Source of the DNA: Desmodesmus armatus
Lineage: Eukaryota > Chlorophyta > Chlorophyceae > Sphaeropleales > Scenedesmaceae
Length of the DNA stretch: 64,000 nt
Reading direction: 5' to 3'
Assembly (NCBI GenBank): GCA_007449985.2
Contig: VIIQ02000581.1
Coordinates: 1,008,868 to 1,072,867 of the forward strand
The notes beneath the pieces were generated by a model. The model worked only from the letters and a program-made list of their open reading frames with translations, had not been told where the DNA came from and ran no database searches. Shown in pieces: positions 45,301 through 56,300 of the stretch (position 1 is the first letter of the stretch; every line of letters begins with the position of its first letter). The position numbers were made by a program, and so were the translations under genes.

Positions 45301-47225
45301 ATCACAGCAGAGGCCGTGGTGGACCAGACCACACACACAACCTGCAGCATCGACGGGGACGCCCCAGACACCCCCTCCTCCCCCCCACCCCCCACAAACG
45401 ACATCAGCAGCCAGGTGCTGGTCGCATCCGCCGCCACTCCAAGAGCCAGCAGCCGCTACAACCTCCGCAGCAGGACCGGCGCTGCTGGCGGCAGCTTTAC
45501 CCCCTCTACAGAAGGCGGCCTGACGAAGCCGCTGCTTGCGGACACCACAGCGACTCTGCTGGCTGCTGCAGACGCATTTGGAGGACACGAACACGGCAGC
45601 GGCGGCCACCACCACCACCACCATGGTGGGCATGCTTCGCACGTGCCGCACCACCACCATGCTGTGCCCAGTGGTGACCTGAAGCAGGGTGTGGTGCTGC
45701 TGGTGGCGATGTCTGTGCACACCTTTTTGGAGTGCATGGCCCTGGGACTCATGGTGAGAGGGAGTACAAGGGGAAGGAGGGGTTTGCTTTGGTGCACGGC
45801 TGCAGGACGCATGGTCAGACCGAAAGGGGGCGGGGTCTTGGCGTGCATATCTCTGAAAGTCAAGGCCAAATTGGAAGGGAGGGATGGGTGTCCTTGCATG
45901 CATGGCTACAGGACTCATGGCCAGAGGTGGAGGGTGTGGTGCTGCTGGTGGCGATGTCAGTGCACATATTTTGAAGTGCATGGCCCTGGGACTCATGCTG
46001 AGACTGAGAGGCTGGTGGTGAGAGTGAAAGGAGGGGGGGGGGGGTAGAGAATGCGATTGTGGTGTGAGAATGTAGTCTGGTATTCCTGGTCATGCATGCT
46101 AACAGCTGGTGTGCATTTGCTGGCTACGTCCTGCAGGAGATGCGCAAGGAGTTTCTGATGCTGTTCATCGCCATCGCCAGCCACAAGCTGATCAGTGGGC
46201 TGGCACTCAGCAGCAGGTTCCTCAAAGAGGGGGCCACCACCAGACAGGTGGGGTCCGCAATGGCTTCTTGCAAAGGGTGGGAGGGTTGTGCAGAGGCGTG
46301 TTGCATGCAGCAGCAGGGCTAAGGTCAATATGCTGCAGCATGATGCAGCATGTGGTAGTGGGCAGGCCAAGCCTGGTTGTGATGGACTGTACATGGACAC
46401 CTGCCCATGCACGACCGTGCTGCTTCCATACCGACCTTACAAAGCTATCAACTACAGGTCATATGTAGGCAATCTAGCTGTTGGGTGAGCCGTCTTGAGC
46501 TTATATCAACTGCATGCTGCCCTGTGTTGGTGTTGTGCTGCAGATCACCCTGTACGTTGGGCCCTTTTGTTTTGTGGCCCCGTGCGCCATCATCGCCGGC
46601 ATGTTTGTGCGTGACGTCAACCCCATCGTGCACCTGGCGCTCTCCTGCTTTGCCACGGGCACCTTCCTGTATGTGGGCGCATCAGAGATAGTGGAGGAGG
46701 AGTTTGAGGGAGACATGCGCAGCGGCAGGTACGGACTATATAGCCACGTGCTGCCAGAGCTCTGTTGCTAGACTGAGTTGTGCCTGTCAAGGCGCGGCGA
46801 GGCTGCACATAGGGCTGGCTGCATTGTGGTGCGCATGAGTGAGTGCATGGTTGCTGTGGCTTGATTGATTGACAGGAACAGTGGCATGTGGGGAGAGGCT
46901 TTTTTGTTTGGTGCTCACAGTGTTGTTCTGGATGGCAGAAGCAGGTGCAACTAGGGCCAATCCAGCAGAAGCCTCAACCAGGCCTCTGACATAGCTGTGG
47001 TGTCAGCCCTCGCTGCTTCCTGCGTGACACTGTTTCCTGTTTCCGCCTTGCTGCTGCAGGACTGACATCTCCCAGACTTTTGCGCGCTGGGCCAAGTTTG
47101 CCATGCTGCTGCTGGGCGTTGCAGCCATTGCTCTGCTGTCGATGGTGCCTGATGCACACGACCATGGCGGCCATGCTCATGGCCTGGGCGGGCACAGCCA
47201 TGGGCACCATCACCACCACCACTGA
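42308..47225 (+). CDS. ZIP-family metal transporter with His-rich loops (9 exons)
   Basis: Exons: 42308-42522, 43824-43968, 44000-44164, 44351-44517, 44789-45012, 45275-45753, 46137-46247, 46544-46728, 47060-47225 (1857 nt, 618 aa). The N-terminus has a signal peptide (hydrophobic LCCTFLLITGV) and a long luminal or extracellular domain with conserved-looking cysteines (residues 30 to about 195). Transmembrane segments start near LRLIAAAALFLEGVAGV. The ZIP metal site is visible: MSVHTFLECMALG (His454, Glu458) in TM4 and IASHKLISGLAL (His481, Lys482) in TM5. The TM3-TM4 loop carries six consecutive His plus HVPHHHH, and the C-terminus ends in a His/Gly tail. ZIPs move Zn, Fe or Mn into the cytosol; the metal here is inferred to be Zn. 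Exon 3 has no ATG but is well supported by frame and acceptor. The start ATG was chosen because it precedes the signal peptide. Confidence 0.9.
45760..46000. repeat. Decoy copies of ZIP exon 6 end in intron 6
   Basis: About 65 bases at 45931-45997 copy the end of exon 6 (45687-45753; codons GVVLLVAMSVH...GLM). The copy has lost frame through small changes and would read MSVHIF then stop. Two shorter scraps resembling CATGGCTACAGGACTCATGG lie between it and the real exon (about 45797-45820 and 45899-45925). Confidence 0.85.
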
Positions 47226-48110
47226 GGCTTTGTTGAGAGATGATTGTTGGGAGATGAGGCGGGAATGTGTACCTGTGTCGGACTGCGGCATTCAATAGGC
47301 ATGGTGTGTTGAAGTGTGGATGTGCGATTGGGTCTGGCAAGTCGATCTGGCCATGAAAGTTGTTTGAGGGGCGGTGGGGTGCAGGAGAATTCTTCGAAAT
47401 GGTCTGCTGATGTGTGGCTAGCTGAGTGCCTACGCAAGGGACTTCGTAAGTTGGCTGATTTGTCTGGCTGCTTTTTCAAGTTGTTCTTGTGGCTTAGTCA
47501 GCTGTTGCAAGTGTCCGGAGTGTGAAGGCTGGGTGGGGTGGTGTCTGCAGGTGGTTGCTTTTCATCACCAGTGGCACGGCACAAATGTTGCCCTGCTCAG
47601 GCGTGGCCTCCTGGCCCTTGAGTAAGTGCTTACTGTGTCATTTTGTATGCTTCTGTCTGTGTGTGGTTGAGGGGCACTACCTATTGTAAAGCAGTGAGGT
47701 GCATACCTGCTCTCCACGTCGTGACCCTTCAGGGCTGGGTGGGATCCTGCATCCGGATGCACCAGCCTGTCTCATGATGGAAACAGCATGCCATCCCAGT
47801 CCTTCATCAATACAAGAAGTACTGCCCATGTTCACTGGGTACCTTCTGGGCAACCCAACAGCAGAAACTACGCCATAACTCACTATGACTAATTTGTCAC
47901 TTTCAAATTCGAAAAGACACGTACACTGTGCAGAACACTTCTCAGCAGCGAAAACGCATCACGCACCCACAGCTCCGCTACAGGCAGCCACATGGAAGTG
48001 TAGGCCGGGGCACCACATCTCTTTTTGGCAGCAAGCAGATGGATCAGCTGCAAGTTGCAGAGCTTCAGGCTCTGACGTTCTCGATCGCAGGCTGACAGAC
48101 ACACGTAACA
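47226..48110. other. Spacer between ZIP and SMP-like membrane-protein genes
   Basis: No gene recognised; it probably holds the ZIP 3' UTR and the promoter of the next plus-strand gene. Related blocks at about 47560-47620 and 47690-47750 (GGGCCAGGAGGCC-like and CCTGCTC...CGTGACCCTT-like) are too weak to call a repeat. Confidence 0.35.
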
Positions 48111-51100
48111 ATGCTTCCAACTGCCAACGGCAAGCTGTCGGCCTGCGGCCTGCAGGGCTTCAAGCTGCAGGCACCTCCCCAGCACCTGCGCAGCAGGCGC
48201 TTGCTGATCAAAGCAGGAGCCCTTCTAAGCCTGCCAGCAAGGAGCGCTGAAACTCTTGCACGCATAGAAGCCTCAGAGCCCCGGCCTGACAGCAGCCAGA
48301 CCCCTCCAAGCACCCCAGAAGTCAGCTGTGCGTCACCAGATGAGATCGCACACCAGCAACACCAGGCTACAGCCCTCAACCAGGCTGTGCAGAAGCTGAA
48401 AAGCAACTCTTGGAGGCCGCAGCGCCTGCTACCCCTGCTGGGTACTGCAGTAGTGCTGGGAGTGGCATGTGCAGGTGTGGAAACCTGGCAAAGCTTCTGC
48501 TGGGTTGCTGCAGCCTACATGCTAGCATGCAAAGCACACTTGAACATATCTGGGCATCAGTTCATATGGTGGCTCATGCCTTTTCATTTATAAGTTGTAT
48601 GGTGACTGTGCACCTGCCTGCTGTGTGTGTGTTGTGCAGTCCTGCCACTGCCCAGCATCCTGGCATGCGTGCTCCTGATCAGTGCTGTTGCCCTGATGGA
48701 GGCCTTCTGGAAGACTCTCCTGCCAGGACACCTGGCCAACGTGCTTGCAGCTGGAGGTGGCCAGCACGTCTCTGATGCCAAGCGCAAGGCTGCTGTGCAG
48801 AAGGTGCGCCAGCCACACCATGAAACCCATGCAGATGCGCACCAACTGCACTTGGCAGTGCATCGGTTGTTTTCGGCTGTCAGCATGGCACATCTGCCCC
48901 ACCAGCTTGCACCTATATGTGTGGCACACGGTAGGTTGGGCCCGCTAGCAGACAAAGTCCACATGAATTTTGCTCACACCGCACTCATGTCCGGCTGTGC
49001 TGACGTGTACGCTTGGACACCCTGTGCTTTCACCCACTGTACAGGCTCTGCAAGCTGTCAGCGCCCCAGGCCTGCAGGTCCTGTCCAAGCCTCCTGCAGA
49101 GGTCGCTGCATGGCTTCAAACAGCCCAGCAGGGCCTGTGGCGCACACTGTGGCAGCCTCTGCTGGACTTTAGGGAGGATTGGCAGGTGACCTCGAGAGCG
49201 GCAAAACTGTCTGGATATGCCTGCTGCATGCATATGTTGCCGGTCGTGATTTGCACGCACCTATATGGTGTTAGTGGCCTCTCTGACAGTAGCACATGCA
49301 GCTGGCATGACTGGTTGCAGCACTGTGCAAGGCTTGGCACGGGTGCCCACAGTCAAGTGAAAGGGCGGGTCAGCACGCGAGCGCAGTTTGTCAGCACACG
49401 CATGCTGTGCTGATCCTGGCACTGTCCTGCAGGAGGCGATGGCGGTCAATGGGCCGTATGCATGGGCCTATGACGCATCAGACATCACCATCGGCTCGCT
49501 GGCATCATGCTTCTCAGGTGTGCTGAACTGCCAAGCGCGCTGTACAGATGTGGCAGCTCAGCACACCTGCATGTTCAGCACATCTGTCAGATGATCTGTA
49601 TTTGTGCCAGGACCTCGGCTGACAGAACAATTGTCATATGCATGCGGCACAGGCACCCTTAGCAGCTGTGTGCCACGACAAGGCCACCAGACCTGCAGGC
49701 AGGGTGATCCACTCTCACTCAAGCAGGTCACTCTTGCCCTATATGGGCGCTCTAGTGCAGGTGTGCTAGCACACCTCACCTCACGAGTACAGCACAGCAT
49801 CCGTTGCACTGCCAGCTCAGCGCCCTCGTGTGTTGCCGCCTGTGTGTGCAGGAGTCCAGGTGTTGATGTGTGCCAGCACAGGTGCACTGGTTGCTGTGGA
49901 GGCTGATGTCGTGCTGGACAGCAGCACTGCGCCAGACAGTGTCCGCCTGCAGCTGCTGGCACGGGGACCAATCGGCAAATACGGCTTCACGCTGGAGTCT
50001 GCGCGCGTGCAAGGTCAGCGTGGTCCTCCTGCGCATGCTGCATTTGTGCTTCTTTCGGCTGATACATGGACTTTTTAGGAACTGCAGCAGCTGGCTGGTT
50101 TTTTGTAAAGCTGCAGGACAGTTCCTGGCTGCAGTGCAGTCCACAGTGGCGCACTGCTTGAGGCTGTCATGCATGCTTCCGTGCAGGGTTCCTTGCACAA
50201 CAACAACCCTCACCCTGCCATCACCAACTGCATGCTGCCATCACTTTTTTTTGCCTGCAGGCCGTGTGCGCCTGGTGCCTGTGCCCGAGCACGACCTGCT
50301 GTTGGTGCAGTACACGCAAGCCCCCACAGTCGATGTCGAGCTCAGCACAGCGTACCCTGCAATGCTGCCTCACAACCGCGCCAAGCTGCTGCAAGTGGAC
50401 GAGATCACAGAGATGCTGCAAGACACACTGCAAGGTGAGGCATTGCAGGAGTGCTCGTTCAAACAGGAGCCCTCTGGCTCCCTCTGGCTCCCTCTGGCTC
50501 CCAGTGGTGTGAGGTGTCGTCCTTTTGCCATGTGCTGTCCTGCGCTGCATGGCAGGGGGGCTCTTGTGACCCTCACCCCAGCACACTAAACCAGCAGACT
50601 CGCTCTTGTTTTGGTGACAAGGACGGGGGGTGCCTGCCAAGTGGCCTCACTCACTGACAACCAGGGAACAAGGGGGCCCGAGGCCGTTACACACACCTTT
50701 GTGTGGCTGTAAGCTGCGGTCGCACCCTGCAGGCCTGCACACTGCATGCACGGTTGTCTCCCTGCCTGATCCGTCTCTTGCTACTAACTCATGCACTACA
50801 CCACGTGTCAAGGCCCAGTGAGTTCAGCTCTTGCAATCATGTGCAGTGTGCATCACCTTGCGGGCCTCTGCACCAAACTATCCACACCCCCACTGATGTT
50901 GCAGGTGTGCTGGGGTCCTCTGATGTGTTGCACCTGGACTACAGACCCACAGTGAGTGTTTTGGTCCTGCTTGTGACCACATCAACATTACGGTGCATCC
51001 ATTCAGCAGCAATACAACAGTACTGTTGTGTGCCAATGGCTTGCACACGCCTGCTGCATCTCTGGCCATTTTTTCATGTTGACTTGGAGTTTAAATCAGC

Positions 51101-52646
51101 CAAATTGCCTCTCGTGGAGTGACACACGTGATGGGGACAGACCTTTCTACCATGGTACAGAGCACAGTGACCTCCTCGCTTGTTGGGTGTTATCCTGCTA
51201 GTCTGTGATTATCAGATCCCTGCTTTCGGGTACACCCGTGCGCTTCATTTGTGGCGGCAGGGCACGCCGTACAGGCTGTCCTTGTTCACAGTCGCACCAA
51301 CACTCCTTGTACCACACACCTCTGCTGCTTGCTGCGCGCAGTTCCCCAGCAGCCTGCAGTACACATTTGGTGGCCTTGTTAGGTCGGCCGCCGCACGGGC
51401 CACCAACATCAGCAGCAGCATCAGCAGATGGGCCGCCGGCCTCCACATCCCTGCAGCTCCCACGCAGCAGCAGCCAACGCCGGTCCCTGCCACTGACAGC
51501 ATCCAGCGCAGTGCAACTCCTAGCATTGGCAAGCTTGCAGCAACAGCTCGCCGGACACAACACAGTGTTGCCGTCCTTGGAACAGGCAGCAGCAGCGGCA
51601 GCAGTGCCGGTGACTTCAGCATGGCTGGTGTCAGCACAGAACCCCTCAGCATTCCAGCACCAGCAACCAGCATGAACCCAGCAGCAGGACACAGGGCTAC
51701 GATCAGCCCCAGGAATCACACAGTGTCACAGTCAGCAGCCCTGGCCCTAACCGCACAGAAAGCAGCCTGGGACCAGCAGCAACCGAACCCAACAGAACGA
51801 ACCCGCAGCCAGCTGGACAGAAAGGAGGGGAACAGTCGCACCACTGTGTCAGCAACTGTCAGCAGCAGTAGCAGTGGACAGCAGGGCAGCAGCACGGGGG
51901 GTAGCAACGTCAGCAGCAGCAGCAGTGTGGGTCTGGGCGTGGGTGACAGCAGCCAACAGGGCCGCTGGCAGCTGAGCAGCAGCTACTGCGAGGCTCTGGA
52001 GTGCTGGAGTGCGGCCGGCATCACTGCCAGGCTGTCTGCTACAGCCGCATCAGCAGCAACAGCAAGTGGCAGCAGGCCCGGTAGCACTGCAAGGGCTGCA
52101 GCCGCACTGAATGCACACATCAGCACCAGCAGCCTGGCGCTGAAGCCTGTGCAGGACCCAGGCAGAGGTAGTGTGCCCCAGCACACGCGTAGCAGCAGGC
52201 GTGCCGAGCAGCCGTCTGGCAGGCTTGCAGGGGCAGGACCCAGCAGCGAAGAACTCTCCAACTACTCAGTCTTGGCAGGGACAGCAAGCAACAGCGGTAG
52301 GGGCTTCAGCAACAGCTTCAGCAGCAGCATGGGAGGCTCAAATGAACCTGAGCCTTTGGGTGCATCCAAGGGCAAGGTCGCTGCCACAGTTGGCAGCAGC
52401 ATCAGTGGCAGCAGCAAGATGAGTCATACCAGCAGCACAGCTCAGCAGCGTCAGACAGTAGCAGCAGCAGCAGGTGGGGCGAGCCGTGCAGTATGTGCTG
52501 GTCTGTCTGGCAGTGCAGCCTCCGTATCAGGCAGCGCAGCGGCACTGGTGCTGCCGGCTGCAACAAGCCGGCGGTCACTGCTCGCCGCATCTGTGTGTGT
52601 TGCGGGGATTGGCCTCGGCTTGCTCAACAGGCTTCACAGGTACTGA
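48111..52646 (+). CDS. Membrane protein with possible SMP-like lipid-binding region and Ser-rich tail (8 exons)
   Basis: Exons: 48111-48474, 48640-48803, 49045-49185, 49433-49517, 49852-50013, 50261-50434, 50905-50951, 51342-52646 (2442 nt, 813 aa). Two hydrophobic segments lie at about 104-121 (LLPLLGTAVVLGVACAG) and 127-142 (ILACVLLISAVALM), forming a hairpin anchor. About residues 170-375 alternate strands in a way that recalls SMP (tubular lipid-binding) domains: DASDITIGSL, VAVEADVVLD, LLARGPIGKYGFTLESARV, GRVRLVPVPEHDLLLV, APTVDVELS. This match is by pattern only. The large last exon is low complexity (Ser, Thr, Ala, Gln, Gly) and ends in a third hydrophobic segment (LLAASVCVAGIGLGLLN). 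If the domain is right, it would act in lipid transfer at a membrane contact site. The basic N-terminus could target an organelle. Confidence 0.7.
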
Positions 52647-53378
52647 CATGGGCTGCAGGTGCTTGGACTTGGTTGGTATGTGTGTCTTATTGTCAACCGG
52701 TATCATGTGTCCTTGTGTGGTTGTGTGTTACACTGTAAGTTCGTCCCATGCGCCTGGAATGTGTGCTTGTGTCGCTCACGGATGCAACCCAAGACTGCCA
52801 CGCACCAACAGAAAAACCCCTTGGGGTTGGATGGCGACTGTTGCCTGTTGCCTATGCGGCAATCAATATGCCATGCCATTCTAGCCATCACACGTCAGCA
52901 GTCAACACGTTGTGTTGAGAGATTCAAATTCAAGCTGAGAGATTCAAACAACTGAGGGTTGGCAAGCTTCCACTTGTGCTGACTTCAGCACTGAGAGTGC
53001 TCCCCAGTCAGTCTCCAGCCTATGTGACAATGCATATGCCTGACGGGCCATGTCTATCAGCATTTGCTCATAAAGGTCGGCCGTTTGCAATGTAACAATA
53101 TACACAGACATTGAGCAGCATCCTCTGGATCAGTGCCGCTTGAACATGCGCTACCAGCAGCACCCGCCAAAGAGGCCCCCCGCTAGATCAAAAGGTCACA
53201 CGTAGCCCCTTCCCCGCTCTCTGTGGAGCAGCAGCAAACCCAGTATGTTACACAGCAGACGTCACCCATGACAAGCCCACAGGAGGCCTATCTGGGCTAG
53301 TCTGCCACCATAGGTGTCACAAAACGTGATCACAGCAATATCTCAGCTGTGCAGAGGCACCCCACAACCGTGCTGCTG
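52647..53378. other. Convergent intergenic region
   Basis: Two genes end toward each other here (SMP-like on plus, fibrillin on minus), so it contains both 3' UTRs. The element GAGAGATTCAAA or AGAGATTCAAA occurs twice near 52916-52950. No gene seen. Confidence 0.4.
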
Positions 53379-56300
53379 TCACCACTGGCTGCCGTTTGGG
53401 TGTGGCGGCGTGTCTTCCACGCGTACAAATATGAACGTGCCTTGTGGGCCCCGTCCTATAAGCATCTCCTCGTCCAGGTATGTCAGCAGGTAGCTGGCGG
53501 CTGCTCCTGAGCCGCGCACCACCTGCTGCGCACTGCGGAAGGGGAAGCTCAGCTTGAACTGTGGAGGCAGCAAGATGGGGGGGGGGGGGGAGCAAGGGAG
53601 GTAGGGGTGTAATGCAGGGAGAGAGGTAACTCAGCTTGAAGCATTTCGGAACCAACAGCAAGGCAGCAAGGGGAGGGGGGGGGCAGGTTTCAGTTTGCAA
53701 CGGGGACCTGCCGATATGTGGGTTGAACAGGGGCGAGAGGGGGCGACAACACGGAAGAAGCCCGGGGAAGGCAGGGGCGTGTCTGCACTTGCATTGTCTC
53801 CAATAGCCACATCCTCACCCAGCCCCCTCACCCCAATACGAGTTTGGTGAACAGCCATCCCCAGCACACGCTCAGCTCAAGTGCGCCCTGGCATGAAACA
53901 TAGTGCTGGCAGCAGCTGGCAGCCTTCAATGACACAGCCTGCTCTCAAGCGCTGCCCCCCCCTCCCTGTCCGCAACCTCCCTCAATAGTCATAAGCCACA
54001 CGTGTGTTTGATAGTACCAGTGACACTCGCAGCACAATTATGATTACCCCCCCCCCTCTCAGCCCGGCGAATGTTCCATATTTGTGGGATGAACTTACAC
54101 ACGCGGCAGCGGGTGTGGTACACCCTTAGGCTCCAAGATCGGCCCTGATCAGCTGAGAGTGCTGCAAGATGTACAATGTGACAGCAGCTTGGGAACTTGC
54201 GGAGGCCCCTGGCTCATCAAGTGGCCTTATAACATGCATGATAAGCTTGGTAATGCCTAACGCCAGCGGATGGGCTGCTTGGGGCTTTGGCTGACTCGCA
54301 CTTGTAATTACATCGAATTTGCGTTTTCAGGTGCTTTGCGTAACACGCGCTATTCAAGCTGGACGCGCACTCGTAAATGATCAACACCAATACATAACGT
54401 TTGAAGGGCTCAGCTGCCCGCGAAGGGTCCTTGGTAGTGCACAGTTGCAATTGGCCGTGACTGTGAAATTGGCAGGTTTTCGAAGAGGGCTCATGGGGCC
54501 CTGTTAATGCACAATATGCTAGCCTATAACCATTAGAAGCTTTGAGTATGGTCCAGGTCTGGCCTGCGTGCCCCAGGAGGGCACACTTGTAATTGGCCGA
54601 AATTGGGTACCACAAATACCCAACCCAGGGGGGGTTGGGCCCCCCCAGCCCGGCAGCCCCTGCTCCCCCCCCCCGAAGGTACGTGCTCACCTCCTTCAGC
54701 GCCAGCAGCTGCTATTGATCGATGCCACCGTGCCAGGGGCAGCAGTGCAGAGATCAAGTCCATTCCCCAATGAACCAGATCCCTCTTCCCTTGCGCCTCT
54801 TTGCCTGCCCCTCCCATCCCCCCCCCCCCCCAATCTGTCCTGCTTACCTCCTTCAATGCAAGCAGCAGCTGCTGATTGATGGTGCCGCATGGCAGCAGCC
54901 CCCCCCCCCCCCTCCCCGCCCCCGGCTCCAAACACACCTTCGTGTGCTCACCCCCCCAAGCACGTGCTCACCTCCTTCAACGCCAGCAGCAGCTGTTGGT
55001 TGATGGTGCCGCGTGGCAGCAGTGCAGGGGCCAGCAGCGCCTCCAGGCCAGGGCTGATCCTCCCTCATCCCCCCCCCCCCCCCCCCCCACACACACACGC
55101 CCTGCTCACCTCCTTCAGCGCCAGCAGCAGCTATTGATTGATGGCACCGCGTGGCAGCAGTACAGCAGCCAACTCCCTTCCTCTCAAATCGCCCCTCCCA
55201 AACGGGGTGAACTCCTGTCGCCCCCCAAACATGCACTCACCTCCTTCAGCGCCAGCAGCAGCTGTTGGTTGATGCTGCCGCGTGGCAGCAGTGCAGGGGC
55301 CAGCAGCGCCTCCAGGCCAGGGCTGATCCTCCCTCATCTCCCCCCCCCCCACACACACACACGCCCTGCTCACCTCCTTCAGCGCCAGCAGCAGCTATTG
55401 ATTGATGGCACCGCGTGGCAGCAGTACAGCAGCCAACTCCCTTCCTCTCAAATCGCCCCTCCCAAACGGGGTGAACTCCTGTCGCCCCCCAAACATGCAC
55501 TCACCTCCTTCAGCGCCAGCAGCAGCTGTTGGTTGATGCTGCCGCGTGGCAGCAGTGCAGGGGCCAGCAGCGTCTCCAGACCAGGGCTGATCCTGAGCTG
55601 TCCCACCTGCGCCTCATTGAATATCAAACGGATGCGGCGAGGGCTCGCGACATCGTAGCTGCAACACAATGCAATAAGGAACACAACATGGAAGGGAAGC
55701 GGGATAAATGACGGAATCAAGGGGGAAATATCAAGGTTTGTGCGCAAACAGCATAAGGTAGGGAAAGTCAAAATCCAAGATTCGGGGCAAACAGGGGCGA
55801 ATGCAAGGACAGATACTGACTGGGAGCGAAGCCCGTGGAGCGGCAAAGGGTGTGTGAGTGCGGGGAGACTGTAACCCAACGATTGCGCAGGGGTGTGCAC
55901 AGGCATCCAAGCCTGGTTTCCCCCTATCAAGCCCAGATCAACCTATGTTGCATGCCTGCCAGGCGTGGCAAGCAAGCTACCCGCGCGTTGCTTCCACCGT
56001 GCAGCCCTGTTTCACCTCCAGCGGGAGGGCTATGGTGAAGTACGTTGATGTTCTACCCCATACTCTAGGTGCGCTGCCCCCCGTCCTATGTTTGCAAAAG
56101 CTGATGATGCGCTAACTGCCATGCAAGCTGGGATGACCTCTTCAAGACTCCCAACACAACCCCAAGATTGTGACAGTGCTGTCGCTGCTAGCACAACTGA
56201 AATTCTGCAAGTATTAACCAAGCCCCACCTTGCTTCCACCGTGAATGTGCAGCCCTTGTCCTGCTTCAGCAGGAAGGGTACACTGAACTCAATGATGTTC

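Noticed and set aside
45034..45996. 320-codon minus-strand open frame
   Set aside because: It is the antisense shadow of ZIP exon 6; openness follows from its GC-rich codon use.
54876..55658. 260-codon plus-strand open frame with repeated LLQRQQQLL-like units
   Set aside because: It is the antisense reading of the fibrillin exon decoy array; the apparent protein repeat is a DNA tandem repeat.
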